Source of the DNA: Gordionus sp. m RMFG-2023
Lineage: Eukaryota > Nematomorpha > Gordioida > Chordodea > Parachordodidae
DNA length: 64,000 nt
NCBI RefSeq assembly: GCF_954871325.1
Contig: NC_088778.1
Location: 15,837,666-15,901,665, forward strand
Reading direction: 5' to 3'
Below, piece after piece: positions 39,001-44,740 of this stretch; the first letter of the stretch is position 1, and each line of letters begins with the position of its first letter. The translations under genes and the position numbers were made by a program. Below the pieces are notes generated by a model, which had not been told where the DNA came from, ran no database searches, and was given only the letters and a program-made list of their open reading frames with translations.

Positions 39001-41847
39001 CTATTATAAGAACGGATATGTTTCATAAAGATTAAATGAAATTCATTGTTAGGATTTGATAAAAGGAATATATCTGATTGATGGTATCTTAACTTTACCC
39101 TCATGACAGCAATTCTTGAACCTGCCATCTGAGGGTTTTTCCAAAGAAAAATTTTAACACAATATTCGAACTAAGTGTTGAGTAAGCCACAATAAAATTC
39201 TTGTAACAATGATTGTTGTGCAGGAATATCTATCTAAAACAAATAATATTAATTGTAATTACAATTTTGTACTTAAAATAAATCTGAGGCCTGCTAAAAA
39301 TTATACATGCAATTTAATATTTTTGTAATTAAAACAAATCAGAGATCGCCCGGCTCTGTTGTAAACATGTGCTGGGCAATTTCTGATCCCCATCGGTGGA
39401 ATTTATTATTTATCCATCATCAAATAAGGAAATTATTAAGCGCGTTATTCTTAACGGACTCTAAGCTATTTAAAAATAATGTTCAAACATCCTTCTCCTT
39501 TCCTTTACCATTAGAACTTTTTAAATATGAAATATGTTTAGAAATTTTTACTTTATTTGAATAAATCAAAATAATTTGTTAACATAAATTTAAATTTTTA
39601 ATATGGTTTTTTTATTTTTTGAATTTGGTTTTGTTGAAAGGTATGTTGTTCAAATTATAAAATAGTAATTAAATTAAAAAATTTAACTTGGTTTTATGAT
39701 TTTGGTAGTATGAATCGTGTAATCTAATTTCAAAAATTTTAAATATTCGTTAACATAAATTAAAATTTTTAACTTGATTTTTTTTTGTATTTAGATTTGG
39801 GTTTTGTTGAATGGTAGATTTTGGGAGTATGAATCGCGAAATCTAATTTATATAATATAATTACAAAGAAGCTGAAAAAATTATACTTGATTGTTGGATA
39901 TCATTGCTTTTTTTCTTTTCCTATAATTCTGTTGTATATCCTAAAAAAACTTATATGTATTAATTATGTAAGAAGTGTAATATTAATATAAGATTGTATT
40001 AGTATATATGTTATAAGTAGAAGATGTTTATGATATAACCTAATTTGGTATGATATTATCATTGGACCGAATAAGCTATAATGATTTTTATTGGGCTAAT
40101 ATTTTTTTAAAGAACACTATTTGCTAAATTTGAATGACTTTTTTCGAGGATTATTTATATAGATATATGTTAAACATACCGTTTTGGAAATAGTAATTTT
40201 CTAAACAACGACCAAATTTTATTTAAATACATAAAACGCATTATAAATATATATTAACGGAATTATACATTAGCTTCCGATCAGCTAACCTAGCTTGTTT
40301 CAGAAAAAACCGGTACTTGCTGGATTCGAACCTAGGTTTAAGTATAAAGTAATTCATCAAACAACTTCTATAGCGATTGAGCCACTGACACTACTCTATT
40401 TGCATTATATTATAACCATATGTATTAGTGTAGATCCAAACTATTATATTAACCATAATTTAAAGTTGGTATAGGATATCGGATTTAATTCTAACAGCTT
40501 GCGAATATGAATTTATTGTCAGTCTAATGTTTTAAATTCTCATTTCATTGGAACTATCCACCTCTATAATTTATAACCGTCATTGATAATTTTATAAACA
40601 AAACCTGTAACTTTCATTGTAATATTTATTTTTTTGAAATATATATTACAAAACTAGACTCCAGAATTATATCGGCGATTATTTGCTATTCAAGAATTAC
40701 TTTCCGAACGTACGTCATATATGCCTAAGATGTTAAGGCTCAAAGGGATAATAAATCAAACAAAATTACAAGTTTTTATCTTGATAAAAGCCGCATCATA
40801 TTTTTTTACAATGACTCCTCTCCAATTTAAACTAGAAATCTCCCCCGTCCATCTATTCCATAAATTTTATCTAACCCGCTCATCCAATTTAGTTTGGTTA
40901 TAGATTAATTTTTTTTTAAATATGCAGTATTGGGAAATAAAGATTTAATTTTTAATAAACATAAGTCGTTCTCTTCTATGTGCATAAAAAATATTTCACC
41001 TCCCGTTGCATATTTTTTAAAATTATTTTTACCTCCACCCCATATGGGCGATCTCGTCCGTTGCTTCTTATTTGACCATAAACGATTTGAATAAACTGTT
41101 CTTATATACATTGGTCAAATTCGGAATCTAATTTTAACTGCCCTTGAATTTATAGTAATTTTATTCACATACAAAATTCCGTTTATACTAAATTAACTAG
41201 ATTTTTTAAACATGTAGACTCACTCTTATAGGTGAAAAATTATATTTTAAAATCCATAAAACACGGGTTATATGTCAATCCATTTGACAGGTCTAAGGGC
41301 TTATGCCAAAGCGTTCGAGCGCATAATATTAAAAGATACCAAGCCTGCAATCGAGCGCTGTAAAGTACTGTTTTTTTAAATTTAAATATTTCAAGTGTTT
41401 TCGCATTAAATTTTTTATCGTAAGCCTACTACTTATATTAATTCCGAATATAATATATTTAAAGCTACCCTGTATGATTTATAAAACTAATTATATTATA
41501 TAATTCTAATTTGATTTTTTTCTAATTACAACTAAAACTTCTCGAATGCTAGAACTAAACTATTTGGTATGACCTTAGCCTAATAGAGTCATTTATTCTA
41601 AAAAAAAATTGAATATTAATTATAATCTTTATTAATATGTTCTTATTTTATTAAAAAATATATATAGGCTCAATACAGGACAGAAGATATTGAAAGTAGG
41701 ATTATGGTCAATCAAATTGACAGAGATTCGCACAATTTAATACATTACGAAGGTTATATATAAAACCTATTTAAGAAAAAAAAATAATTATGTTTTATTT
41801 AATATTTAATAGATTCCGATTCAGAATTAGAAGAAATGCAACTTTAG
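7774..41847 (+). CDS. WDR43: WDR43/UTP5-like ribosome-biogenesis gene, 14 coding exons over 34 kb
   Basis: Family knowledge: WDR43/UTP5 is a nucleolar WD40 protein of the t-UTP part of the SSU processome, acting in pre-rRNA transcription and 18S maturation. Seen: coding exons 7774-7968, 8012-8146, 8191-8309, 8351-8471, 8676-9046, 14241-14358, 20860-21225, 21584-21703, 31701-31949, 37413-37537, 37783-37846, 40658-40771, 41668-41752 and 41813-41847. All junctions are GT-AG, all phases agree, and the sum is 2217 nt (738 codons plus stop; human about 677). Domains in order: WD40 propeller, second beta-rich part, Utp12 domain, short acidic tail ending DSDSELEEMQL. The start could also be the ATG at 7804. 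Introns are either about 40 bp or 2.8-10 kb and transposon-filled. A block matching human VKLAVVCRDG is missing between exons 6 and 7 and may be a microexon. The gene call is by remembered alignment, not a search. Confidence 0.85.
10500..10894 (-). pseudogene. Transposase-like fragment, unclassified family (copy A)
   Basis: The frame 10619-10894 reads YYLPLLIEIPEAI and later YYCSDGSSVQYKNIKYFINL, then CYHESDFGVTAE. Beyond it on the same strand, in another frame, come KGPCDGLDGTLKRLAARLS and LQRTSIACILTP. This order (SDG-x3-QYKN ... DFG ... DG-x-GG-x2-KRLAAR) is one I recall from uncharacterised transposon-like proteins of insects, Hydra and fish. The same family recurs at 29600-31080. It is frameshifted and incomplete. 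Confidence 0.6.
11366..13833 (-). mobile_element. Pogo/Tc1-mariner-like transposon nested in the long-TIR element
   Basis: Inverted ends gggagaccggggttat and ataaccccgggttc...ccggtctccc, next to TA-like target bases. The interrupted right arm of the host element lines up again across the insertion (catgcatt | tacgcgatttt against the intact left arm). The internal - strand fragment at 12936-13121 has the DDE-type motif IFNMDETGKI. The rest is badly decayed. Confidence 0.65.
12936..13121 (-). pseudogene. Pogo/jerky-like DDE transposase fragment
   Basis: Contains LTTNEIFNMDETGKILIY, close to the xNxDETG motif with the first catalytic Asp of DDE_1 (pogo/jerky) transposases. It is short, with no intact DDE core downstream. 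The open frames at 12546-12771 on both strands and at 11706-12081 belong to the same element, but I could not assign domains to them. Confidence 0.5.
14241..14358 (+). CDS. WDR43: WDR43-like exon 6
   Basis: This exon follows the acceptor atatcattag and ends at a GTACAT donor. Its first base completes the Trp codon split at 9046. It reads ELNKDKALPIASFA and IKYVDILIP, matching the human stretch NKEKSAVMSFTV...VYIDLTLS just after the last N-terminal blade. The upstream intron (9047-14240) holds the whole 4.6-kb long-TIR element. The reading frame continues into the next exon without a phase change. Confidence 0.75.
14359..15335. other. Intron 6 sequence, no feature seen
   Basis: AT-rich WDR43 intron DNA with decayed, slightly GC-richer patches (about 14640-14960) that suggest old repeats. 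No motif or terminal repeat can be supported. Confidence 0.4.
15336..15536. mobile_element. hAT-type MITE, 201 bp
   Basis: Termini tagtgttgttaaacagcctg and, inverted at the right, tagtgttgttaaacaacccg. No coding capacity. Flanking 8-mers do not match. It is related to the element at 20155-20540, sharing the cctggagattt block and the termini. Confidence 0.7.
16122..17556 (-). mobile_element. hAT transposon, GAACGCGTTC family, 8-bp target duplication
   Basis: Exact GTTATAAA flanks at 16114-16121 and 17557-17564. Ends are TAGTGCTGTA and, inverted, TAGTGTTGTA. Both subterminal regions carry repeated gaacgcgttcacg motifs. It contains a - strand transposase remnant (16395-16610). A second, end-truncated copy is at 51142-52050. 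Confidence 0.9.
16395..16610 (-). pseudogene. hAT transposase dimerisation domain fragment
   Basis: It reads FPALEELFIIYNTAIASSAP, then VKRVFNIVNVVLTAKRFCL and SDENFEKQLS, the hAT C-terminal signature (…SSAPVERVFS…LSDENFEKQL). It is only the C-terminal end and its core domain is decayed, so it is non-functional. Confidence 0.8.
17620..18710. mobile_element. Element with ATTCG-rich inverted ends, decayed
   Basis: The left part (about 17625-17750) is packed with attcg / cgaat motifs and pairs with the right part (about 18645-18705: gtcgaataatctcgaataat, attattcgacgaataat). No coding part was recognised. A Helitron-type 3' end lies within it at 18402. Confidence 0.4.
18330..18402 (+). mobile_element. 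Helitron-type 3' terminus
   Basis: Hairpin CCCGTCAttctTGACGGG (18374-18391), seven bases, then CTAG (18399-18402) followed by T. This is the hairpin-plus-CTRR end with a T target base that defines Helitron 3' ends. The same hairpin occurs at 42405-42433 on the other strand. The matching 5' TC end was not located. Confidence 0.65.
19120..19970 (-). mobile_element. hAT remnant with BED-type N-terminus (family CTACTTTTAAAAGTAG)
   Basis: The left end cagtgttgctaaacgctact and a subterminal ctacttttaaaagtagcgct palindrome are shared with the hAT copies at 34675 and 44741. On the - strand the transposase would start at 19731 (MSTTDNDIEENFG). It passes a decayed BED-like region and ends in a dimerisation remnant (19249-19509: YIKFNTALPSNASVERLIW). 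Internally deleted and frameshifted. Confidence 0.7.
20155..20540. mobile_element. hAT-type MITE carrying a nested MITE
   Basis: Right end cgagctgtttaacaacacta pairs with a decayed left end (tgttttgttaaaaaccgttc). It is related to the 15336 MITE and is interrupted by the element at 20216-20384. Confidence 0.6.
20216..20384. mobile_element. Nested 169-bp MITE with exact 8-bp target duplication
   Basis: Ends CAGAGTTGTTAAA and TTTAACAACTCTG, flanked by ATATTTTA at 20208-20215 and 20385-20392. Inside it is a 27-bp unit repeated twice (agatataaaaatgtggtatc...). The termini match those of the hAT at 34675-36048, a likely source of its transposase. Confidence 0.9.
20860..21225 (+). CDS. WDR43: WDR43-like exon 7 (central region)
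   Basis: A 122-codon exon, clearly less AT-rich than its surroundings. It opens NVHHFYSSLYNFIRHRINK (human QVHLFEHILNGYCKK), then KPLYPQYSIAFKRKFITPG (human KPLTSNCTIQIATPG), then TLPIIFAKLD and SLAVKIHLGYGNLVRNA (human [23 protein letters not shown]). It closes with a basic linker (SPDKKRKIDG), likely a nucleolar or nuclear localisation signal. The acceptor is aatttaag and the donor is GTTAAT at 21226. An in-frame ATG at 21061 lies inside the exon and is not the gene start. Confidence 0.8.
21584..21703 (+). CDS. WDR43: WDR43-like exon 8 (linker before Utp12 domain)
   Basis: Forty codons, phase 0 at both ends, acceptor cgtaatcaag and donor GTATAT. It reads YLSDLKESENIYHRN and ends ISEIKTVIDAK. 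This linker is poorly conserved in the family, so the assignment rests on splice signals, phase, higher GC and position between two recognisable exons. The following intron (21704-31700) is the longest of the gene and is transposon-filled. Confidence 0.6.
21704..23260. other. Intron 8 sequence, mostly featureless
   Basis: AT-rich WDR43 intron. From about 22770 to 23220 there is a decayed block (cttggcgatgctatcgtctc, aaaatagatggcgct) resembling, in inverse orientation, about 31210-31470. It is probably the end of an unclassified element. Confidence 0.4.
24598..25005 (-). mobile_element. hAT fragment related to the 19.1-kb copy
   Basis: Collinear with 19540-19970 (gataaaaccttc.agc.cacat, gtcgacatttaaaat, aaatttcaaaataaaataaa), ending gcgctacattaagaacactg. 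On the - strand the reading starts MSTLEIDNEDNLGKDHIDK at 24788. The left part is missing, so it is a truncated copy inside the long-TIR element. Confidence 0.6.
25430..26240. repeat. Degenerate tandem repeat, period about 150-160 bp
   Basis: About five diverged units, each with tgatacccatatcgatattt, then a C-rich part (ccctccaggtcctag, cccatcaagaccaa) and agtcaaaagatat. A C11 tract is at 26012-26022. The same units recur near 42480-43330 and, inverted, at 23520-23680. The open frame at 25976-26245 is only this repeat. Confidence 0.65.
26465..27110 (+). pseudogene. hAT transposase core fragment (AHGLNLL type)
   Basis: Reads YIECFGYAAHGLNLLIDLSQ, ICFIEKIVKKIKQIIKYIK, then SLKIPSPTRYRR and, in shifted frames, LVKNKEVLQEIAISSLFI. 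This matches the hAT core segment with the GCAAHxLNLLxKD and PTRW motifs. Several stops and shifts. Its C-terminal part lies at 29025-29291, separated by a LINE and another insertion. Confidence 0.7.
27822..28630 (-). mobile_element. LINE (non-LTR retrotransposon) reverse-transcriptase fragment
   Basis: On the - strand, from about 28600 the text reads QTVPWDMIFADDIVILAE, the RT catalytic FADD box. Then HGLKVNREKTEYMV (28526-28314), and at 28237-27926 SSETWTTKESDERSLQTM, MRMLRMIAGVSRKDK and RLRWYGHTMRRPMN. The C-terminus KWREMLKELTTSKGES is followed by a stop near 27824. It is 5'-truncated, as is usual for LINEs, with frameshifts. RTE- or Jockey-like; the clade is not assigned. Confidence 0.85.
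28880..29024. mobile_element. Right end of a hAT-like insertion
   Basis: The end gaggggctcgagcccc...cccctagtgacgccact, read inverted, is AGTGGCGTCACTAGGGGAGG, very like the CAGTGGCGTAGCTA end of the MITE at 36335. It abuts the hAT C-terminal coding block at 29025. The left end was not found. Confidence 0.45.
29025..29291 (+). pseudogene. hAT transposase C-terminal domain
   Basis: Open for 88 codons to TAA. It begins PSSASSERVWSEFGKIHLKT, then RNRIINEKIEKLMSIRHNI, the hAT dimerisation signature, and ends in a Ser/His-rich tail. Same strand as, and probably the end of, the transposase at 26465-27110. Confidence 0.85.
29600..31080 (-). pseudogene. Transposase-like gene remnant, unclassified family (copy B)
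   Basis: A longer copy of the family at 10500-10894. On the - strand: SYAIISETLIHNTIAVHLFQ (within 30435-30217), then in a shifted frame FFYFSDGTAPQNKNSKNLIN, LCHHEDDFGIKAQRHFWTT, and at about 29880-29630 FHPISQDKIEAKFYSYS, NGYITCINNNKTMAYVVEK and EVLVSFLYVQGPLNPYAYP before a stop. The C-terminal block resembles the VKFMHP-x-GP...WP...W(I/V) end of the same hypothetical proteins. Multiple frameshifts. The associated end may be near 31210-31470. Confidence 0.6.
31081..31700. other. Intron 8 right part, decayed element end
   Basis: Contains a block (atagcaccatctatttttttc, tagtgtcgccaaggac) that inversely matches about 22850-23220. The rest is featureless up to the acceptor of WDR43 exon 9. Confidence 0.35.
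31701..31949 (+). CDS. WDR43: WDR43-like exon 9 (start of Utp12 domain)
   Basis: Eighty-three codons, phase 0 to phase 0, acceptor tttatgatag and donor GTATAT. It begins ASMTLCSRIKEILAEK (human SIEERLGAMDI region), passes a long Asn/Gln/Thr-rich linker, and ends SLATLIIQYLQSGDQTKLW, matching human SFPVLLTQGLESNDFEML at the start of the Utp12 helical domain. The Asn-rich linker fits the AT-driven codon bias of this genome. Confidence 0.8.
32700..34674 (+). mobile_element. Outer hAT element split by a copy of its own family
   Basis: Segment 32760-32987 is homologous to about 33715-33975, and 34325-34674 is homologous to about 33975-34324. A member of the family is thus interrupted by the full inner copy at 32988-34324. 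The right end (gaccgatcaaatacagtacc) is a decayed version of the inner end ggtcaaatacacaaccctg. The outer left end is not clear. Confidence 0.7.
32988..34324 (+). mobile_element. Inner hAT element, GGTCAAATAC family, exact 8-bp target duplication
   Basis: Ends CAGGGTTGGCAAG and CACAACCCTG, flanked by GGTATTTT at 32980-32987 and 34325-34332. Subterminal ggtcaattgacc / gaccggtcaaatatcggtca motifs. Transposase scraps on the + strand include LEEHLTSSEFDEACDII, IWKAVTYIKQSDFDFKFLEW and IPSYTSFSENNW, the last resembling the hAT (P)ASSASERNW motif. Decayed. Confidence 0.85.
34975..35160 (+). pseudogene. hAT BED-like zinc-finger fragment
   Basis: Reads FPFPRFENFFKINIKTKNGF, KFIFLKCKKIFPQINL and SRNT before a stop. 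The spacing resembles a BED finger (F-x-KFxCxxC...FPQ...TSRNTQKH), although the first Cys of the pair reads as Leu/Phe. It is the N-terminal part of the element's transposase. Confidence 0.5.
35484..35771 (+). pseudogene. hAT transposase dimerisation domain
   Basis: Contains NLSYIKNMYIRLNTLLPSSA, then SVESLFSKVNLIVALDLGMI, the hAT C-terminal signature. The residues usually following (LSDE-x-FE) are truncated. It belongs to the element 34675-36048 and resembles 19249-19509. Confidence 0.8.
36335..36668. mobile_element. hAT MITE, 334 bp, exact 8-bp target duplication
   Basis: Ends CAGTGGCGTAGCTACGG and CCTAGCTACACCACTG, flanked by CTTGAAAC at 36327-36334 and 36669-36676. No coding capacity. 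Near the right end it holds a small hairpin (cggccgaaggccg). It lies in the WDR43 intron before exon 10. Confidence 0.92.
36677..37412. other. Intron 9 right part, no feature seen
   Basis: AT-rich; a G10 tract lies at about 37321-37331. Nothing supported until the exon 10 acceptor. Confidence 0.45.
37413..37537 (+). CDS. WDR43: WDR43-like exon 10 (Utp12 domain)
   Basis: Acceptor gatatattag, donor GTAATG. It reads KTNFNVIKETVMRIPLKWL, a close match to human QTRNVNLIKKTVLRMPLYTI in the Utp12 domain, then FIFEIGNRLSF. It ends with split codon GA, completed by G at 37783. It is too short to show as an open frame of its own and was found by codon-level similarity. Confidence 0.8.
37783..37846 (+). 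CDS. WDR43: WDR43-like exon 11 (Utp12 domain)
   Basis: A 64-nt exon: acceptor cgcattttaag, donor GTATAC. With the leftover GA it reads MKCMLLWFDNIMLYHSSYI, aligned to human VLMVQWLKCVLTVHASYLS. It ends in phase 0 and is joined to 40658 across a 2.8-kb intron. Size, phase and alignment all support it. Confidence 0.78.
38160..38612. repeat. Long imperfect palindrome with Helitron-like ends
   Basis: Left gacggggaatcagaaatttt (from 38170) pairs with right aaaattctgattccccg (to about 38611). Inner arms aatttataatctaaaaatta (38285) and gaatattttagattataa (about 38375-38393) also pair. The outer motif is the ...CTGATTCCCCGTC side of the Helitron hairpins at 18.4 and 42.4 kb, suggesting two Helitron tails head to head. 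Confidence 0.55.
38690..39128 (-). pseudogene. Helitron Rep/helicase N-terminal fragment
   Basis: Frame 39128-38838 reads EFHLIFMKHIRSYNSSLAFA, SMGAQISNSLNPGPYCLRV and HGQI. This matches the conserved block before the Helitron_like_N domain (IRxYNxALAFASMGAxI...GPYxFRIHGQIYH). The text then drifts out of frame (LYVLVIF near 38860). No HUH motif or helicase part was seen, so it is a short fragment. Confidence 0.8.
39565..40285. other. Intron 11 sequence with a dispersed 32-bp repeat
   Basis: AT-rich. The 32 bp at 40048-40079 (gtatgatattatcattggac...) occur identically at 44709-44740, immediately next to the hAT end at 44741. Otherwise nothing was seen. Confidence 0.5.
40290..40405 (-). mobile_element. 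tRNA-derived SINE (family 2), head region
   Basis: On the - strand: gtgtcagtggctcaatcgct (A-box region) and cctaggttcgaatccagc (B-box ggttcgaatcc). It shares its head layout with the copies at 44480 and 47535. It could be an old tRNA pseudogene instead. Confidence 0.55.
40658..40771 (+). CDS. WDR43: WDR43-like exon 12 (end of Utp12 domain)
   Basis: Acceptor caaaactag. It reads TPELYRRLFAIQELLSER and then YMPKMLRLKGIINQTKLQ, matching human [25 protein letters not shown]. The donor in this model is GTTTTT at 40772, similar to the GTTTTC donor of exon 1. A stronger-looking donor, GTACGT, lies inside it at 40710 and would join, in phase, to the candidate exon at 41291. If nothing is spliced out after 40771, the frame runs to a stop at 40903. 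Confidence 0.7.
40905..41111 (-). CDS. Unidentified ORF, possible nested antisense gene
   Basis: A 68-codon frame on the - strand inside a WDR43 intron. It is less AT-rich than its surroundings and contains a basic stretch (WSNKKQRTRSPIWGGGKNNF) followed by YATGGEIFFMHIEENDL. I do not recognise it. Downstream on the same strand (about 40895 to 40760) another open stretch reads WNRWTGEISSLNWRG and VIVKKYDAAFIKIK before a stop, in a frame that an intron of about 90 bp could join. It could be a small nested gene, a transposon piece or chance. Confidence 0.3.
   Translation of the reverse strand: MYIRTVYSNRLWSNKKQRTRSPIWGGGKNNFKKYATGGEIFFMHIEENDLCLLKIKSLFPNTAYLKKN
41291..41364 (+). CDS. Candidate alternative WDR43 exon
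   Basis: Acceptor atttgacag, donor GTACTG, 74 nt. Joined to the GTACGT donor at 40710, its first two bases complete an Arg codon and it reads LRAYAKAFERIILKD, then TKPAIERCK, ending in phase 0 so that it runs straight into the exon at 41668. It would replace the last 21 codons of exon 12 with a segment of similar helical character. Codon use is GC-richer than the flanks. It may be a mutually exclusive alternative end of the Utp12 domain, the true constitutive exon, or part of something else. Confidence 0.45.
41668..41847 (+). CDS. WDR43: WDR43-like exons 13-14 (C-terminal tail and stop)
   Basis: Exon 13 (41668-41752) reads AQYRTEDIESRIMVNQ and ends NLIHYE plus one base. A 60-bp intron follows. 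Exon 14 (41813-41847) completes the Asp codon and reads SDSELEEMQL then TAG. The acidic end matches the human KLVYEEESSEEESDDE tail, but it is much shorter than the long acidic C-terminus of vertebrate WDR43. The longer open frame at 41790-41981 is a different-frame shadow. Confidence 0.7.
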
Positions 41848-42404
41848 ATGAACTCCTTTTTAGTCGTTTAGTCACCATAGAAAAATATATAAAGCGTGTA
41901 TATTTTAAACTTTATTTTAATATGACACTTCGATATTATTTTAAATTAGATAATTACATCGATAATCAAATAATTTTATGATGAATATATTTTCAAAAAT
42001 TATTATTTGTTTTATCAATGAATTCTTTTAGAAAACATTCAATAAAGGCATATAAATTCTTGCTTAGATATAATTATTTTGAAATGAAATATGTTTGATT
42101 TGTCATTTTTTTTAAAAAAAACTAACATAATGAATCAGCTATAAATATAAGCTTATTTAGCATTTTGTTGCACATAAAAACTAATTATTTTTTTATCAAC
42201 GTGTAGCTGATTGTTGGGGTAAGCCATAATTAGGGCTGTGCTAATCCACATATTATTCTCTGATCCGATATTTGTTCAAAACCGATCCGATATTTATATT
42301 GATTTTTTACCCCCCACCCCCATCCTCCCTTTTAACCAAATGTTATTAAAAAATCCATATTTTCTATGCCAAAAATCGAATAAGCATTTAATTTTATTTT
42401 AATA

Positions 42405-42433
42405 CTAGTAGATAGCCCGTCAAAAATGACGGG
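42405..42433 (-). mobile_element. Helitron-type 3' terminus
   Basis: On the - strand: hairpin CCCGTCAtttttGACGGG, then ctatcta and CTAG, followed by T. Same structure as at 18374-18402, so both are ends of one Helitron family. The body would extend to higher coordinates from here. Confidence 0.65.
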
Positions 42434-42479
42434 GAATGAGAATTTCCTCCTTACTTTTATGATAGTTGTTACCTGATAT

Positions 42480-43330
42480 TTGAAAATAATATCTTATTAT
42501 TTATAACCCCCCCCCCATCAGGCCAGGTTCAATCCATTAAAACTAAGTGTAAATTCTATGGTTTGAGTCAAAATATATAGTTTTTACTTAATAAAATCAA
42601 TATCATTTCTTAAATATTACTGATCACCTATGCCTAATATTTAATATTAAAAAAAAATTCCCAAGCAAAGTACGCTATAATAATTTTGAAAAAATTGTTC
42701 CAAGCCCAATGAAAGATCATAATAATTTTGTTAGTTGAGAACTAAAGTAAAATATTTAAAAAATCATAATGAATTTAAAAATACAATCAAAATCAGATTT
42801 TTATGGACCTTGGTTTTTTGATCAGACCTAGCCAAGGCCTGCAAAAATATTTGTTTTAGGCTACTGTCTGACCCATAGTTAATAAAACAATTTCCAAGCG
42901 TCCAAGCTGATAATAGTTTTGAAAAATTTTCCCCAAGTCCAGATCAAAATAATTTATAAAAATATCTTCCAAGTCCAGCCCAACCCATAACAATTAGCCT
43001 GGCCAACCCATAGTAATTTTCAAAATTTATTCCCAGCCTGGTGATAGGTAAATCTCTAAAAACCATCTCTATTTTTTATTCTTTTTAACCCCGCTCACTC
43101 CTACTTTAGACCAAGGTCAACCCAAAAATGAATACTATTTTTTTTAGCATGAGCCTTAGTTTTTTGATCGGGACCATGTTTTCAAAAAAAAATTTCAGGC
43201 CAATGTCTAACCCATATTTGAAATTAAAATTTTTTTAAGCTATGACCATAATAATTTTAAAAATTTTTTCCCAAACCAGGTCCAAGCCCATATTAATTGT
43301 GAAAAATATTTCCCACAGCAAAAATTTTCC
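42480..43330. repeat. Degenerate C-rich repeats related to 25.4-26.2 kb
   Basis: Repeated ccaagtccagcccaaccca / cccaagcccaatgaaag units between AT stretches, with a C10 tract at about 42507-42516. It includes the attctatggtttgagtcaaaatat element corresponding to tattttagtcaaaagatat at 25.8 kb. Confidence 0.45.
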
Positions 43331-44479
43331 AGAAAAATAGATCCAATGTAAGGGGTTTATAAGAATAAAATCTGTCTAATATGTACTACATTTTTTTGCC
43401 ATTCTATATTATTGGAAAAATTTTTCAAAATAATTTATTATCAAATGAAGGTTTAATATCTGATTTACTACCCATCATTCTACTGGATAACTCCTGACAA
43501 TTATATGAAATTCATGTATACATATTAAAGTACCATGCCTTTTAAAAATTAGTGAAAATATGTTCATCCTAATTTAAATTTTAAACAGACAACCACCCCT
43601 TCAAGTAATAAATGATTTATTACTTAGGTACAAAATAAAAATTAAATTTAAGACCAGGTTATTAAATTACAATAGAAAAAATAAAAAGATATTCTAAGTT
43701 AACAAATAATAGTAGGTTAATTTCAATCAGTCAAATTATATATAAGTTTAAAAATAGGTTATGCATTTAATCAAAAATGTTATAATAAGTTATATAAATA
43801 ACATACATTCAACAATTATAAAGTGATGAGAAAATATACAAAACTAAGGAATGCATGTAAAAAGGCAAATCTTCAGAAAATATATGAGAGGTATTCAGTT
43901 GAAAGTTGCATACATAACATGAAATAGCCAATATGGTAATAAATGGCAAAATTTTAAAAATATCAGCCATGCTAATGGCAATTGAGTTGAATTAAATAAC
44001 AAAACTAAAATCTGCTTCCATAATAACAATTCCATTGATTTACCAAGTTGCAAAATTACAGATCTATGATATTTCATGAAAGTGATAATTCATAAAGCAT
44101 GGCTTTCAATTTAATTCATAAAATTCTAATTTTTGTCATGATCAACTATCGAATATTAATCATATAAATGCAAATATTTATTTATGCATAAAAATTACCT
44201 AATTAAAAGAATTGTATAAAATTCAAATATATCCATTCTTCAATAAAATCTTTATTGTAAGAAATATTTGATAATTTAAACATTGATACTGTGAAATTCT
44301 AAATATTAACCCTTTGAATGGTTAGGCTATATTTTTTGTATTCTGGTGAGGTATTATATAAAATCATCATTAAAAATATCACATATCATCACATGCCATG
44401 ATAACAATTCCATTGATTTACCAAATTGCAAAATTACAGACCTATGATTATAGATAAAAGATATTATAATGGAATCACG

Positions 44480-44625
44480 TGGTCGAGTCCGACTTCCTGT
44501 ATATCATCTCCCAAGGATGGAACAACCCAAAGCCAACAGATTTGTAAGTGACGCTCTTGTCGATTAGGCCACAGACGCTTTTCAAAATTCACGATTTTTT
44601 AAATATAAGTTATAAATAAATTTGT
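44480..44625 (-). mobile_element. tRNA-derived SINE (family 2)
   Basis: On the - strand: gcgtctgtggcctaatcgac (A-box region; tRNA-Arg-like), then the shared tail ccttgggagatgatata. Flank-side block ttcaaaattcacgattttt is shared with the copy at 47535. Confidence 0.6.
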
Positions 44626-44740
44626 CCAAATGAAAAATAAACAAATTACAAATTTGATACTAAGAATTCTAGTATATATGTAATGGTAGCTTAAATAAAT
44701 GAATGATTGTATGATATTATCATTGGACCGAATAAGCTAT

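Noticed and set aside
41790-41981. 63-codon + strand frame FRFRIRRNATLDELLF
   Set aside because: The same bases in another frame complete the split Asp codon of WDR43 and give the acidic tail SDSELEEMQL and a stop, which fits phase and family.
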